A DNA stretch of 64,000 nucleotides from the NCBI RefSeq assembly GCF_000505545.1, contig NZ_AYTB01000013.1:266694-330693 (forward strand), given 5' to 3'. Position 1 is the first letter of the stretch. Each line of letters opens with the position of its first letter. The notes beneath the pieces are model-generated. The model searched no databases. It worked only from the letters and a program-made list of their open reading frames with translations, and was not told the DNA's origin. Both the position numbers and the translations under genes were made by a program. This DNA comes from Kurthia huakuii LAM0618 (GTDB lineage Bacteria > Bacillota > Bacilli > Bacillales_A > Planococcaceae). Shown here piece by piece: positions 1-8,728 of the stretch.

Positions 1-982
1 CAAAATTTAACGTCCAGCCGATATTGGTGCGTTTGCTAATAAAGAGCGCTGGGTCATGTCGATTGATATAAAATACCCCGCCGCGCCAATAGTGATCATC
101 GCGTAGGGCGGTTTTTGTAGATGTCGCTGCAGTAGTGGTTTGTTGGCGGGCAGTATAAATTGTTAACCATAGCGTACCGCCAATAATGATGACGAGAAGC
201 GCGATAAATGGCCAGCGTGCGTGTGATGCTTGTGGACGAATGAGTTCGGTAAACTGTAAATAGCTAAACATCGTAGTTAATGCATAGCTGAGTATCAGTG
301 AAAAATATGTGCTCGCGCGGCGTTTTTTGACTTCAAAAGAAGCTGCTTCAGCTGATTGATTGGCATTTAGCTGTACTTTTGCTTGCTGAGAGCCCAATGC
401 AACAATAAGCATTAAAACTTGTATCCCTAGCATGACAATTGGTAGCCCCATTGCCGCCAGCCATGATTTATCAACCCAACTATCGGCTGAGCCGTCAATG
501 CCCCAGTGAATCGGGATTTTAGAAGGAATCGTGTCATAATATTGAAACGTTAAAATGGCTATCGCAATTGTGACAATCATCGGTAATAAAAATAACAATG
601 TTGGCGTAGTATGGCTTCGTGCGCGCACCGATGTATCAGTTACGCGTATTTCTTCAAGCCCTGCATAAAATTGCTCATCGTCGACTAGTTGTTGTGCGCG
701 GCGATGGTATTGATAATACAATAAAAAGCTGGCGATAATTATCGCAGTTACTGCTAAGAAAAAGCTTTGCTCCTGTGGTGAAAAGATGAAAAAAAGAATC
801 GTGATGATACATATCAAGCCAAACATTGTGAAGCTATAGCGTTTGCGGAGTGCGCGTACTTTGGCATGTTGAATAAATTGTTCCGGAATGGCCGTGCCAA
901 ATAATAACGTGCGCTTTGATAAATATGGTTGCGCAATAAGGAGTGCGGCAACCAATACGAATGTAGTTGCTAAAAGAATCAT
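1..982 (-). CDS. DUF1648/DUF5808-type membrane protein, 3' end outside window
   Basis: Open minus-strand frame running off the left edge. It starts at the ATG at 982, 8 nt after a GGAGG and 2 nt after the stop of the GntR gene, so the two are one operon. The visible protein has N-terminal hydrophobic segments, a central stretch ending in IPIHWGIDGSADSW typical of DUF1648, more membrane segments, and near the edge the pattern DDHYWRGGIFYINRHDPALF typical of DUF5808. Such proteins accompany YhcF-like GntR regulators in Bacillales. The biochemical role is not known; family assignment is from motif memory. Confidence 0.75.
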   Translation of the reverse strand, partial: MILLATTFVLVAALLIAQPYLSKRTLLFGTAIPEQFIQHAKVRALRKRYSFTMFGLICIITILFFIFSPQEQSFFLAVTAIIIASFLLYYQYHRRAQQLVDDEQFYAGLEEIRVTDTSVRARSHTTPTLLFLLPMIVTIAIAILTFQYYDTIPSKIPIHWGIDGSADSWVDKSWLAAMGLPIVMLGIQVLMLIVALGSQQAKVQLNANQSAEAASFEVKKRRASTYFSLILSYALTTMFSYLQFTELIRPQASHARWPFIALLVIIIGGTLWLTIYTARQQTTTAATSTKTALRDDHYWRGGVFYINRHDPALFISKRTNIGWTLNF

Positions 983-984
983 TA

Positions 985-1356
985 CTATGACCTCCATTTT
1001 GCCAAAATGTTCGTAACAAGCTGTTGGACATCGTGTTCGGCGACACCCATCGCAGAAGCCTCTGCTAGCGCGGGTGTTAAAGCTTCTTCAAGCGTTGTCA
1101 TCGTCTGAGTTGTCGGTTTATGCGCAATGACACGCGCTTTTTTTTTCGGTTGTTGTTCAATTAATCCTTTTTCAACGAGCTCGTGATAGCTTTTAAGCAC
1201 CGTATTGACATTAATGCTTAAGTCGCTCGCAAGTTGTCGGGCTGAAGGTAATGTGTCGTCATAGCGCAATGAGCCACGAGCGATATGCTCGGTAATTTGT
1301 TGCACAATTTGTTTGTACAGTTGGATGTCGCTCTGTTCATTTAATATAAGTTGCAT
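985..1356 (-). CDS. GntR family regulator, short YhcF-like
   Basis: 123-residue protein with an N-terminal GntR winged helix (about residues 10-75; LPSARQLASDLSINVNTVLKSY is the recognition region) and only a short C-terminal tail, as in the YtrA/YhcF subgroup that lacks a large ligand domain. GAGGTGA lies upstream of the ATG at 1356. It is first in an operon with the DUF1648 membrane protein, so it probably represses that operon. A perfect inverted repeat lies 35 bp upstream and is its likely operator. Confidence 0.88.
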   Translation of the reverse strand: MQLILNEQSDIQLYKQIVQQITEHIARGSLRYDDTLPSARQLASDLSINVNTVLKSYHELVEKGLIEQQPKKKARVIAHKPTTQTMTTLEEALTPALAEASAMGVAEHDVQQLVTNILAKWRS

Positions 1357-1390
1357 CGTCGTTCACCTCAATTAATCTGTTATACATTTA

Positions 1391-1413
1391 CTATATCAGT
1401 TTAGCTGATATAG
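1391..1413 (-). promoter_or_regulatory. Inverted-repeat operator, probable GntR site
   Basis: CTATATCAG and CTGATATAG form a perfect 9-bp inverted repeat with a 5-bp centre, 35 bp upstream of the gntR start. Position and symmetry fit autoregulation by the dimeric GntR protein. The role is inferred. Confidence 0.6.
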
Positions 1414-1447
1414 TTCAATTAGTGCAGATGATGCGTGTGCAAAAAAG

Positions 1448-1526
1448 CGTCTAGGACAAACCAGTTCCTGTTCCTTTTTTTTATGCTCATCTGAGAGGGT
1501 GTTGTTACACGGATGTCCCAGCCTCT
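1448..1526. repeat. Palindromic repeat copy A, inner hairpin deleted
   Basis: Shares with the copies at 22.2 and 30.25 kb the outer arm (GGACAAA...GTTCCTTTTT), then ATGCTCATCTGAGAGG, then ATGTCCCAGCCTCT. The whole central part (AGCGTTCGCCAC plus the CCGGAA...TTCCGG hairpin) is missing. It lies just downstream of the YiaA/YiaB-like gene, where it may act as a terminator. Confidence 0.75.
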
Positions 1527-1533
1527 CCACGTA

Positions 1534-1947
1534 TTAATCTTCAATGGTTGGTTGTTTCGTTGCGTTTTCCTTTGTAACAATTTCAAGCGAGATCCACGTT
1601 AGTGCAGCGGTAATTGTAATGAAAGCTGTCGCGCCCCAATAATAACCTTTTTCTAAATACACCCAATCAGTATTATAAATGCTGACACAACAATAAATAA
1701 TCGAAATAACCGCAATGACCGATGCAATTCCTGCGTAGATGCGGTCGAGTTTTGTGCCACCTGTTTCGACAACGGTCGTAATTGATTTAGCGGCAGAAAT
1801 AACAGAAAAGACGATAATGCCAGACATTGCTGTATAGTACCCACGCTCAAGCAAGAGCCAATCGATGTTGTTCCAAACGCTAATATTAAAGTAAGCAAAT
1901 GAGAAAATAAGGCCAACCGCGCTAATAATTAAAATAAATTTATTCAT
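1534..1947 (-). CDS. YiaA/YiaB-like inner membrane protein
   Basis: 137 residues with four hydrophobic segments arranged as two repeats, each carrying the yiaA/B signature (NNIDWLLLERGYY and NTDWVYLEKGYY, near residues 27-39 and 93-104). AAGGAGG precedes the ATG. Single gene, with the repeat element at its 3' side and a divergent operon beyond. The family is described mainly by this two-helix domain and has no assigned biochemical activity. Confidence 0.8.
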   Translation of the reverse strand: MNKFILIISAVGLIFSFAYFNISVWNNIDWLLLERGYYTAMSGIIVFSVISAAKSITTVVETGGTKLDRIYAGIASVIAVISIIYCCVSIYNTDWVYLEKGYYWGATAFITITAALTWISLEIVTKENATKQPTIED

Positions 1948-2288
1948 CTCTAAAACCTCCTTTTACGGTACATTACCCATTTATAAAGAAAATGAAGATT
2001 CAGATGAGGACAAAGGTAGAATGGCACTAAAAAATGCTGAAGCGCTTCTATCTTTTGCGCTAAATAAGCAGTGCTGTAAACAACAAACAAGGTCTGTCGT
2101 ACGCCACTTTCAATACGGAAAAATATGTTGCTAATCGATGTTCGAACGCATCGTCAGTTTTCTTTTTTTAAGGTAATGTAGGATTTCGTTTGTTTTTTTG
2201 ATTTTCATAGTATCTATGCAAAAAGGTCCACAAAGCGTTTGTTTTGCGTTAAAGTAAAGGAAGAGATTTTAGAGAAAGGGTTTTGACT
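1948..2288. other. Intergenic region between divergent transcription units
   Basis: Carries the start regions of the YiaA/YiaB-like gene (minus) and the MoxR operon (plus). No open frame with a ribosome site and no strong repeat were seen. Confidence 0.5.
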
Positions 2289-3404
2289 ATGAATTATCTT
2301 TATCGAACAGAGGCCATAACAAAGACGCCACTACGACATTTGGCGCTTGTAAATGATGCGGTGCCAGTCGTCTATGTGTCGCTGAAATTAAGTGCTATCG
2401 ATGCGCTTATTGCTCATTGTGACGCTTTACTCGTACGCTTTAATAAACAGCTTGAAAAAACCGTTAGTCGCTTCCAATCGCTTAGTGCGGTGCGCAAAAA
2501 ATATAGCGACCAAGAAAAACAATTGAAGCCGCTTCGTGATGTGCGCGATGCCTATGTAGAAAATCCAACAGCTGATACGGCGATGACGCTTTATGACCAT
2601 GTGTTACGTCATATTGAATTTGCGGCGAAGCATATGCCATTTGTTTATGATGCCAATGCGTGGCTGCTTGACAAGCATGGCGTGACGGTGGCGAGTGTGC
2701 GCGCTTTTTTCCATGAATTATACGATGTTGCCATCGATGTTTATGCGGCAAATGTCACGGCTGATGAACTTGGGATTCGCGATGAATACATGACTTTTTA
2801 TATGATGGATACAGCCGTATTATATGATTTTCCAACGATGTTACACACCGATGATTTACCGAGTTTTGCGCTTAATTTAACGACCTATTTTAAAAAAGAT
2901 GCGATGCATGGTAAAACGAAAAGCGCTGTTATTGACCATGCTTTCTCACGCATCGTCCAAGGATTAGCGCTTTCTCCGATGTCAGATGAAAATTTTTTAT
3001 TCCGTCCAAATCCAGCATTTCGTGTGCATTTTGATGATGCGGCGCTACAGTTAGTAACAGAACGCAAGCGCTATACGATTCAGCGCTTGCAATCATTTGA
3101 GACGATTCCACATATCGCGATGCATTATGATAACGGTCGTTTTACGCGCTCAATGGAATGCGTTGAACAAGAGGCAATGCCGTTAATAGAACAATTTGAG
3201 CATAAGCCTTATATTGCGCGCGTTTATCATGATGTCACTAGTGGTAAACGCGATGCGGCGCATATACCAACGGCCATTGAAGTCATTACGGACCTTCATG
3301 CGTTTATAGAACAACAGACGGCTACATTATCACCAGAACAACGTGCGTTTAGTGCGTTACTATTACGCCAATTTGAAAAAGAGGGATTAACATGCACCAA
3401 TTAG
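2289..3404 (+). CDS. Unknown protein, first gene of MoxR/VWA operon
   Basis: About 371 residues, largely alpha-helical in composition, no signal peptide or membrane segment. I do not recognise the family. The ATG at 2289 is preferred over the in-frame TTG at 2283 because GAAAGGG ends 8 nt before it. The 3' end overlaps the MoxR ATPase start by 13 bp, so translation is probably coupled. Residues 40-85 are rich in charged residues and may form a coiled coil. Given its partners it may be a substrate or adaptor of the ATPase/VWA pair; that is inference. Confidence 0.7.
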   Translation: MNYLYRTEAITKTPLRHLALVNDAVPVVYVSLKLSAIDALIAHCDALLVRFNKQLEKTVSRFQSLSAVRKKYSDQEKQLKPLRDVRDAYVENPTADTAMTLYDHVLRHIEFAAKHMPFVYDANAWLLDKHGVTVASVRAFFHELYDVAIDVYAANVTADELGIRDEYMTFYMMDTAVLYDFPTMLHTDDLPSFALNLTTYFKKDAMHGKTKSAVIDHAFSRIVQGLALSPMSDENFLFRPNPAFRVHFDDAALQLVTERKRYTIQRLQSFETIPHIAMHYDNGRFTRSMECVEQEAMPLIEQFEHKPYIARVYHDVTSGKRDAAHIPTAIEVITDLHAFIEQQTATLSPEQRAFSALLLRQFEKEGLTCTN

Positions 3405-4510
3405 TAAAACAATTATTAGTAACTGAACAAGCGATGAATGCCAATTTCGTTGAGCGCCAACATGAAATTCGTGCGATTATGTTGGCATTAATTGCAAAGA
3501 AAAATATTTTATTAATCGGCCCACCAGGCGTCGCAAAATCAAGCATCATTCAGCAATTTATCGATGCTTTTGATGATGTTCATACGTTTACGCGCCTTAT
3601 TTCACCAACAACACAGCCCGATGAACTGTTTGGCTCGGCGAAATTTGAGCGCTTAAAAGAGGGCATTATTGAACGGAATATTGAGGGGCAGCTACCGACC
3701 GCTCATTTTGCATTTTTAGATGAAATTTTTAAATCGACATCGGATTTATTAAATGGTTTATTGAAAATTATGAATGAACACCAATTCGAAAATGGGACGG
3801 CCGTATTAAAAACGCCGTTATTTACGTTGATTGGTGCAAGTAACGAGTTTCCAGAAGAAGACGATTTAGCCGCGCTGTATGACCGTTTCTTAATTCGTCG
3901 AGAAGTGGTAAGTTTGAAAACACCGGATGCGCTTATGGTGATGTTAAGCTCGTCAACGACAGCTGTTGACGTACCCAAAATTACGCTTGCACAACTCGCA
4001 ACATTGCAGGAACTTGTCGACACAATTACTATGCCGCCAGCGATTCTTGAGCAAATTGTGACGATTCATTTCCGCTTGAAAGAACAAGGAATTCCGGTAT
4101 CGGACCGTCGCACAAAGCAATGTCTTGCCTTATTAAAAGCACAAGCACTTTTAAGTGGTCGCATGCAAGTTGTCACAAATGATTTACTTGTGCTAGAAGA
4201 TGCGCTATGGATTGACGCAGAGGATCGTTCAGTTGTGAATAGTATTCTTCATGAATATGTGCTCACACCACTAGATCACGCCTTTGAAAAAGCGGAAGCC
4301 TTTTACGGAGATGTAATGGAAGCTGTCAAGCGTTTTAGCACAACAGCCATCGAATATAAAGCGTATACCGAATATGCATCGGAAGCGTATAACGACTGGC
4401 AAGCAGTGAAGGAAGAAGTGATGGCATTAATCGACACGACCGAGCAACAGCAACGTTTTGATGCGCTTGAGCAAGAAGTGGAGCAGGCGTTAACGAAGGT
4501 GTTGTTATAA
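3392..4510 (+). CDS. MoxR-family AAA+ ATPase (RavA-like)
   Basis: 372-residue AAA+ protein. Walker A is GPPGVAKSS at residues 43-51, Walker B FLDEIFKS follows about 70 residues later, and sensor-type GASNEFPEEDDL and arginine-finger-like YDRFLIRREV follow. MoxR ATPases remodel or insert cofactors into partner proteins, usually with a VWA-domain protein encoded alongside, which is the case here: the stop overlaps the start of the VWA gene. The C-terminal 100 residues are helical and resemble the extension of RavA. The client is unknown. Confidence 0.9.
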   Translation: MHQLVKQLLVTEQAMNANFVERQHEIRAIMLALIAKKNILLIGPPGVAKSSIIQQFIDAFDDVHTFTRLISPTTQPDELFGSAKFERLKEGIIERNIEGQLPTAHFAFLDEIFKSTSDLLNGLLKIMNEHQFENGTAVLKTPLFTLIGASNEFPEEDDLAALYDRFLIRREVVSLKTPDALMVMLSSSTTAVDVPKITLAQLATLQELVDTITMPPAILEQIVTIHFRLKEQGIPVSDRRTKQCLALLKAQALLSGRMQVVTNDLLVLEDALWIDAEDRSVVNSILHEYVLTPLDHAFEKAEAFYGDVMEAVKRFSTTAIEYKAYTEYASEAYNDWQAVKEEVMALIDTTEQQQRFDALEQEVEQALTKVLL

Positions 4511-5877
4511 TGCTAAAACATGAACAACCGCAAGTGCAGCAACAGTATGAACGTATACGCCAGCAATTTCATAAATTTGATGACTTGATTGAGACGTATG
4601 ATTATGCACATTTTGCCGAACTTATTCGCGACCTGTGGCAGGCGCTCTATAGCGGTAATAAGGAGCTTGTTGAAGAGGATTCAGCTAATCGGGCGCTCCT
4701 TGAACAGTTATTTGCGAGCGAGGCATTTAGGAAGTTGCAAGACAATGCGACCGGCAACGTCTTACTGTCAACACTTGCGACGTGGCGTTTTAGCTATGTG
4801 GCAGGCGAGTGGTTAAACGAGTTTACTGATGATGCGACTGAGGAACAGGCGAAGGCGACCGATGACGGTACGAGTGAGACACCTTCAAATACAACGACGG
4901 CCGGTAACGATGAACAATTAACGGCAGCGCAACTTGCCGAACTTTTTAATGATGCGGAGGCGTTGGCTGCGTGGCAGGCGATGCTTGATGATGAGCTGCA
5001 CGACGTTGAAGAAGTGGCGTCTAATGTCGATGATCTATTGCGTGGACTTGCGCCGAGTGTCGGTGAAGGAGATGCTAGTAAAGTGCCGGTGCAGCAGCAA
5101 CTCGCACTTGCTGAGGAGCTCGCAAAAAATCCAGAGCTACGCAAAATTGCGGAGTGGGCCGGGCGCTTTAAAATAAAGGCGCGTTATGCGCGAAAGACAA
5201 AGCAAGTGCGGACGATTTTAAAGCAGGGGATGACGACCGGCAATGCGGCGGAGCGTTTATTGCCAATCGAATATTTGAAGTCGGAGGCGGAGGAATCAAA
5301 GCTTGATTTTATGCATCGCTTTGTCGAAGGTCGCACGCTTATGTACGATTATAAAAAGCGCTCGAAAAAAGGGAAGGGTGCATTTGTCGTGTGCTATGAC
5401 GAGAGTGGCAGTATGCAGGAGCTTGATGTCGAAGGCAAGGGCTTTGTGCTTGCACTAATGGCGATTGCAAAAAAAGAAAAGCGCGATTTTGTCTTTATTC
5501 CATTTAGTGGCGACGTTGGCTATAGCGACGTGCAAGTTTTTAAAAAGGGACGCTATAGCGTACGTGAATTGCTCGACGTTGCAGCCTCTTATATAGGTGG
5601 TGGCACGAATTTTGAGGCGCCGCTACGCGAGGCGATGGTTCATTTAGAGCACTCAGCGAAAGATGGTGATATCGTCTTTATTACCGATGGCATGTGTCAT
5701 ATCTCGGATGATTTTATTGCAGAATTTAATGCGCTAAAGACGAAAAAGAACTTTGAAATGCTCAGCTTGCTCGTTGGTCATAATAAACATGAAGGCTTAT
5801 TGCCGGAAGTATCCGAAGCGGTCATTAAAATTCATCATTTTGAAGATGACAACGGCGCGATTGCATTTACGTTATAG
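4510..5877 (+). CDS. VWA domain protein (ViaA-like), MoxR partner
   Basis: 455 residues. The N-terminal half is helical with an acidic, low-complexity linker (about residues 115-170). The C-terminal half is a von Willebrand A domain whose metal-ion-dependent adhesion site DESGSM begins at residue 297; the later TNFEAPL and ITDGMC fit the second and third MIDAS loops. Architecture and order match the RavA-ViaA pair. No signal peptide, so cytoplasmic. Last gene of the operon, followed by a strong terminator. Confidence 0.88.
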   Translation: MLKHEQPQVQQQYERIRQQFHKFDDLIETYDYAHFAELIRDLWQALYSGNKELVEEDSANRALLEQLFASEAFRKLQDNATGNVLLSTLATWRFSYVAGEWLNEFTDDATEEQAKATDDGTSETPSNTTTAGNDEQLTAAQLAELFNDAEALAAWQAMLDDELHDVEEVASNVDDLLRGLAPSVGEGDASKVPVQQQLALAEELAKNPELRKIAEWAGRFKIKARYARKTKQVRTILKQGMTTGNAAERLLPIEYLKSEAEESKLDFMHRFVEGRTLMYDYKKRSKKGKGAFVVCYDESGSMQELDVEGKGFVLALMAIAKKEKRDFVFIPFSGDVGYSDVQVFKKGRYSVRELLDVAASYIGGGTNFEAPLREAMVHLEHSAKDGDIVFITDGMCHISDDFIAEFNALKTKKNFEMLSLLVGHNKHEGLLPEVSEAVIKIHHFEDDNGAIAFTL

Positions 5878-5912
5878 AAAAGGTACTTGACGATGCTCAA
5901 GTACCTTTTTTT
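5878..5912 (+). terminator. Intrinsic terminator of MoxR/VWA operon
   Basis: AGGTACTTGA / TCAAGTACCT stem with a 6-nt loop followed by a run of T. Confidence 0.9.
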
Positions 5913-6033
5913 ATGACACTTCCATTGACATTTAAGAGAAAGTATGAGCAATGGATTTTTAGCAATATACTACATATTTTACGAGATAATCTACATAATT
6001 ATAAGAAATTTTTTCATTTCTCCTGTTTTCAAT

Positions 6034-6048
6034 TGAGAATCATTATTA
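6034..6048 (+). promoter_or_regulatory. Fur-like box upstream of nik operon
   Basis: TGAGAAT-C-ATTATTA matches the Bacillus 7-1-7 Fur box TGATAAT-N-ATTATCA at 12 of 14 defined positions. It sits 8 bp upstream of a candidate -35 TTGACA (6057-6062). Zur and PerR boxes are similar, so the regulator could be any Fur-family member. A loose -10 (CATTAT) lies 18 bp after the -35. Confidence 0.55.
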
Positions 6049-6161
6049 ATTAGTTGTTGACATCATAACAATGTATAAGCCATTATAAGTAGTAAATAAA
6101 CGACTGAACATAAACGACTTGACGAGTTGTTTATCTCTAACAGCATAGAGGAGAATAGCCG

Positions 6162-7781
6162 ATGAAATTTCAAAAGAAAAGTATCGTAGCGAGTTTAATG
6201 TTATCAGCAGCAATTGTAGGATTAGCAGGATGTTCAACGAGTGATTCATCAAGTAAAGCAGAGAGCGAACAACAGGATGTTTTAACGGTTGCATGGCCTC
6301 GTGACGTAGCCGAAATGAATCCGCACGTCTATAACCCATCGCAAATGTTTGCGCAAACAATGGTATATGAACCGCTTGTAGGTTATGGGGAAGATGGCAA
6401 GTTAGTACCGATGCTCGCAAAAAGCTGGGATATTTCAAAAGATGGTAAAACGTATACATTCCATTTGCGTAGCGATGCTAAATTTTCAGATGGGTCGGAG
6501 CTAACGGCTGACGTAGTCAAACGTAATTTTGATGAGGTGCTGCGCCAAACGACAGAAAATGGCACGCACGCATGGCTAACGGTGTTAACAAAAATTAAAA
6601 CGGTTAATGTGGTCGATGATGCGACGCTTAAAATGACATTAACAGAGCCGTATTATGCAACGCTACAAGAGCTTGCAGTGGCGCGTCCGGTACGTATTTT
6701 AGGCGATGCTGGCTTCCCGAAAGATGACGATACGTCGAAAGGTGTCAAAGAAGCGGTTGGCACAGGTCCATGGGTGTTAAAGGACTATAAAGCGGATGAT
6801 TATGCTATTTATGAACGTAACGAGCATTATTGGGGCACAAAACCTGATGTGAAGGAAATTAAAGTAAAAGTGATTCCAGATGCTGAAACGACGGCGATGG
6901 CGCTTGAGAAGGGTGATATTGATTTAATTATCGGTGAAGGTGCAGTGTCAACAGAGACATTTAAAGAGCTTGAAAAAGACGATAATTTAGAAACGCAAAT
7001 TTCAGAGCCATATGCAACGCGTCAGCTTGTGATGAATACAACGCGTGAGACATTATCAGACGTACGTGTTCGCGAAGCGTTAGCGATGTCATTTGATAAG
7101 GCGACGATGGTGGACAGTGTTACGGCGGGTATGGAAGAAACAGCAGATCACGTCTTAGCAACGAATATGCCGTATACGAAAGATGTCGCGGCACAAAAAG
7201 CAGCATATGATCCGAAAAAAGCGGCGACGTTATTAGACGAGGCTGGCTGGAAATTGAATGCGAGTGGTACAGCACGTGAGAAAGACGGCAAGCCACTCGA
7301 AATCGAGATGATGTACGTATCAGCTGATACGATTCAAAAAACAATGGCAGAAGCGATGCAATCTGAATGGGCAGCAATCGGTATCAAAGTTAACTTAGTA
7401 TCAGAAGAATTAGCGAACCAAGTCAAGCGTTTTAAAGGGGATGACTTTGATATTAATTTATTCAGTAACTACGGTACACCGTATGATCCACATACATTTG
7501 TCAACATTGTAGCAAGCGAAGGCTTCGGCTATCATACAACGATGGCGTCGTATGATAAACAACAAGCGTTAAACAAAGAAATTAAACGTGCTTTAACGTC
7601 AACAGATGAAAAAAAACGCCAAGCACTGTATACCGATATTTTAACGCAAATCCAAGAACAGTATTCTATCGTACCAATTTCTTATATTAATAAAATTGCC
7701 GTTTACCAACATGATGTAGAAGGCTTACAATTTGCGCCAAATCGTGATGAGCATTCCTTTACGGGCATTAAATTGAAGTAG
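6162..7781 (+). CDS. nikA: NikA/CntA-like metal-complex binding lipoprotein
   Basis: 539-residue lipoprotein: basic N terminus, hydrophobic stretch and lipobox GLAGC with the modified Cys at residue 24. The mature part is an SBP type 5 (OppA-like) protein; NPHVYNPSQMFAQTMVYEPLV and GTGPWVL match nickel-binding NikA and its staphylococcal relative CntA closely, and the C-terminal IVPISYIN also fits. It would capture nickel or a metal-metallophore complex outside the membrane. A GGAG ribosome site precedes the ATG. First gene of a five-gene importer, behind a Fur-like box. No metallophore synthesis genes are nearby. Substrate specificity cannot be decided from sequence alone. Confidence 0.85.
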   Translation: MKFQKKSIVASLMLSAAIVGLAGCSTSDSSSKAESEQQDVLTVAWPRDVAEMNPHVYNPSQMFAQTMVYEPLVGYGEDGKLVPMLAKSWDISKDGKTYTFHLRSDAKFSDGSELTADVVKRNFDEVLRQTTENGTHAWLTVLTKIKTVNVVDDATLKMTLTEPYYATLQELAVARPVRILGDAGFPKDDDTSKGVKEAVGTGPWVLKDYKADDYAIYERNEHYWGTKPDVKEIKVKVIPDAETTAMALEKGDIDLIIGEGAVSTETFKELEKDDNLETQISEPYATRQLVMNTTRETLSDVRVREALAMSFDKATMVDSVTAGMEETADHVLATNMPYTKDVAAQKAAYDPKKAATLLDEAGWKLNASGTAREKDGKPLEIEMMYVSADTIQKTMAEAMQSEWAAIGIKVNLVSEELANQVKRFKGDDFDINLFSNYGTPYDPHTFVNIVASEGFGYHTTMASYDKQQALNKEIKRALTSTDEKKRQALYTDILTQIQEQYSIVPISYINKIAVYQHDVEGLQFAPNRDEHSFTGIKLK

Positions 7782-7789
7782 GTGGCAAC

Positions 7790-8728
7790 ATGGGTGTCTT
7801 TATTACAAAACGGCTTTTGGCGATTATCCCGATTTTCTTGCTCGCTATTTTGTTAACATTTATTATGGTCAAAGCATCGCCGGTAGATCCGGCAGAAGCG
7901 TATTTTGCAGCGACTAATACGCATCCAACAGCACAGGCATTAGAAGATAAACGACAGGAGATGGGTTTAAATAAACCCATCTTTCTTCAATATGTGGATA
8001 CGGTAAAAAGGGTCGTACAGTTAGACTTTGGTGACTCGTATATGACGAAGCGTCCCGTAACCGAAGAGATGCGTGAACGGCTGCCGATTACTTTTCAGCT
8101 AGGCATGTTAAGCATTTTATTAACGTTTCTTATTAGTGTGCCACTAGGGTTTTATACAGCGCTCCATAAAAATGGCATCGTGGATCATGGCACACGTTTT
8201 CTAGCATTTATCGGTGCGTCAATGCCTGCCTTTTTAGTCGGTTATTTACTCGTCGTATTCTTTTCAGTGAAGCTCGACTTATTGCCGATTGAAGGTGTAG
8301 GAACGTGGCAACATCTCGTACTACCAACCTTTACGTTAGCGTTGCCGTTTATCGTCCAATATACGCGTATGTTACGGGCTAATATGTTAGAACATCTTGA
8401 TGAACCAGCCGTTCTTTTCGCGCGTACACGCGGATTAACCGAACGTGTCATTATGGTGAAATATGTGCTGCGTATGGCAATTGGCCCAGTTATTACAGGG
8501 CTAGGTATTAACTTAGGGACGCTTATGACCGGCATGGTAATCGTTGAAGTAGTCTTTTCAATTCCAGGCTTTGGTCGCTACTTTATCGATGCTATTTTTA
8601 GTCGTGATATGCCAGTGATTCAAGGTTATGTATTGTTAGCGGCAATCCTTTATTTACTATGTAATTTAGTCGTGGATTTAATTCAAATGTATATCGACCC
8701 ACGCATTGTCAAAAAAGGGGTGCGCTAA
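7790..8728 (+). CDS. nikB: NikB-like ABC permease
   Basis: 312-residue inner-membrane permease of the binding-protein-dependent type with about six hydrophobic segments. The EAA-type loop (ARTRGLTERVIMVKYVLR, about residues 206-223) is the contact for the ATPase. RBS AGGTGG lies 7 nt before the ATG, 8 bp after nikA. Its stop overlaps the start of the second permease by one base. It would form the translocation channel with the next gene product. Confidence 0.88.
   Translation: MGVFITKRLLAIIPIFLLAILLTFIMVKASPVDPAEAYFAATNTHPTAQALEDKRQEMGLNKPIFLQYVDTVKRVVQLDFGDSYMTKRPVTEEMRERLPITFQLGMLSILLTFLISVPLGFYTALHKNGIVDHGTRFLAFIGASMPAFLVGYLLVVFFSVKLDLLPIEGVGTWQHLVLPTFTLALPFIVQYTRMLRANMLEHLDEPAVLFARTRGLTERVIMVKYVLRMAIGPVITGLGINLGTLMTGMVIVEVVFSIPGFGRYFIDAIFSRDMPVIQGYVLLAAILYLLCNLVVDLIQMYIDPRIVKKGVR

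Noticed and set aside
4794..5144. Serine-rich minus-strand frame opposite the VWA gene
   Set aside because: Mirror of the acidic, repeated-codon linker; no start signals.
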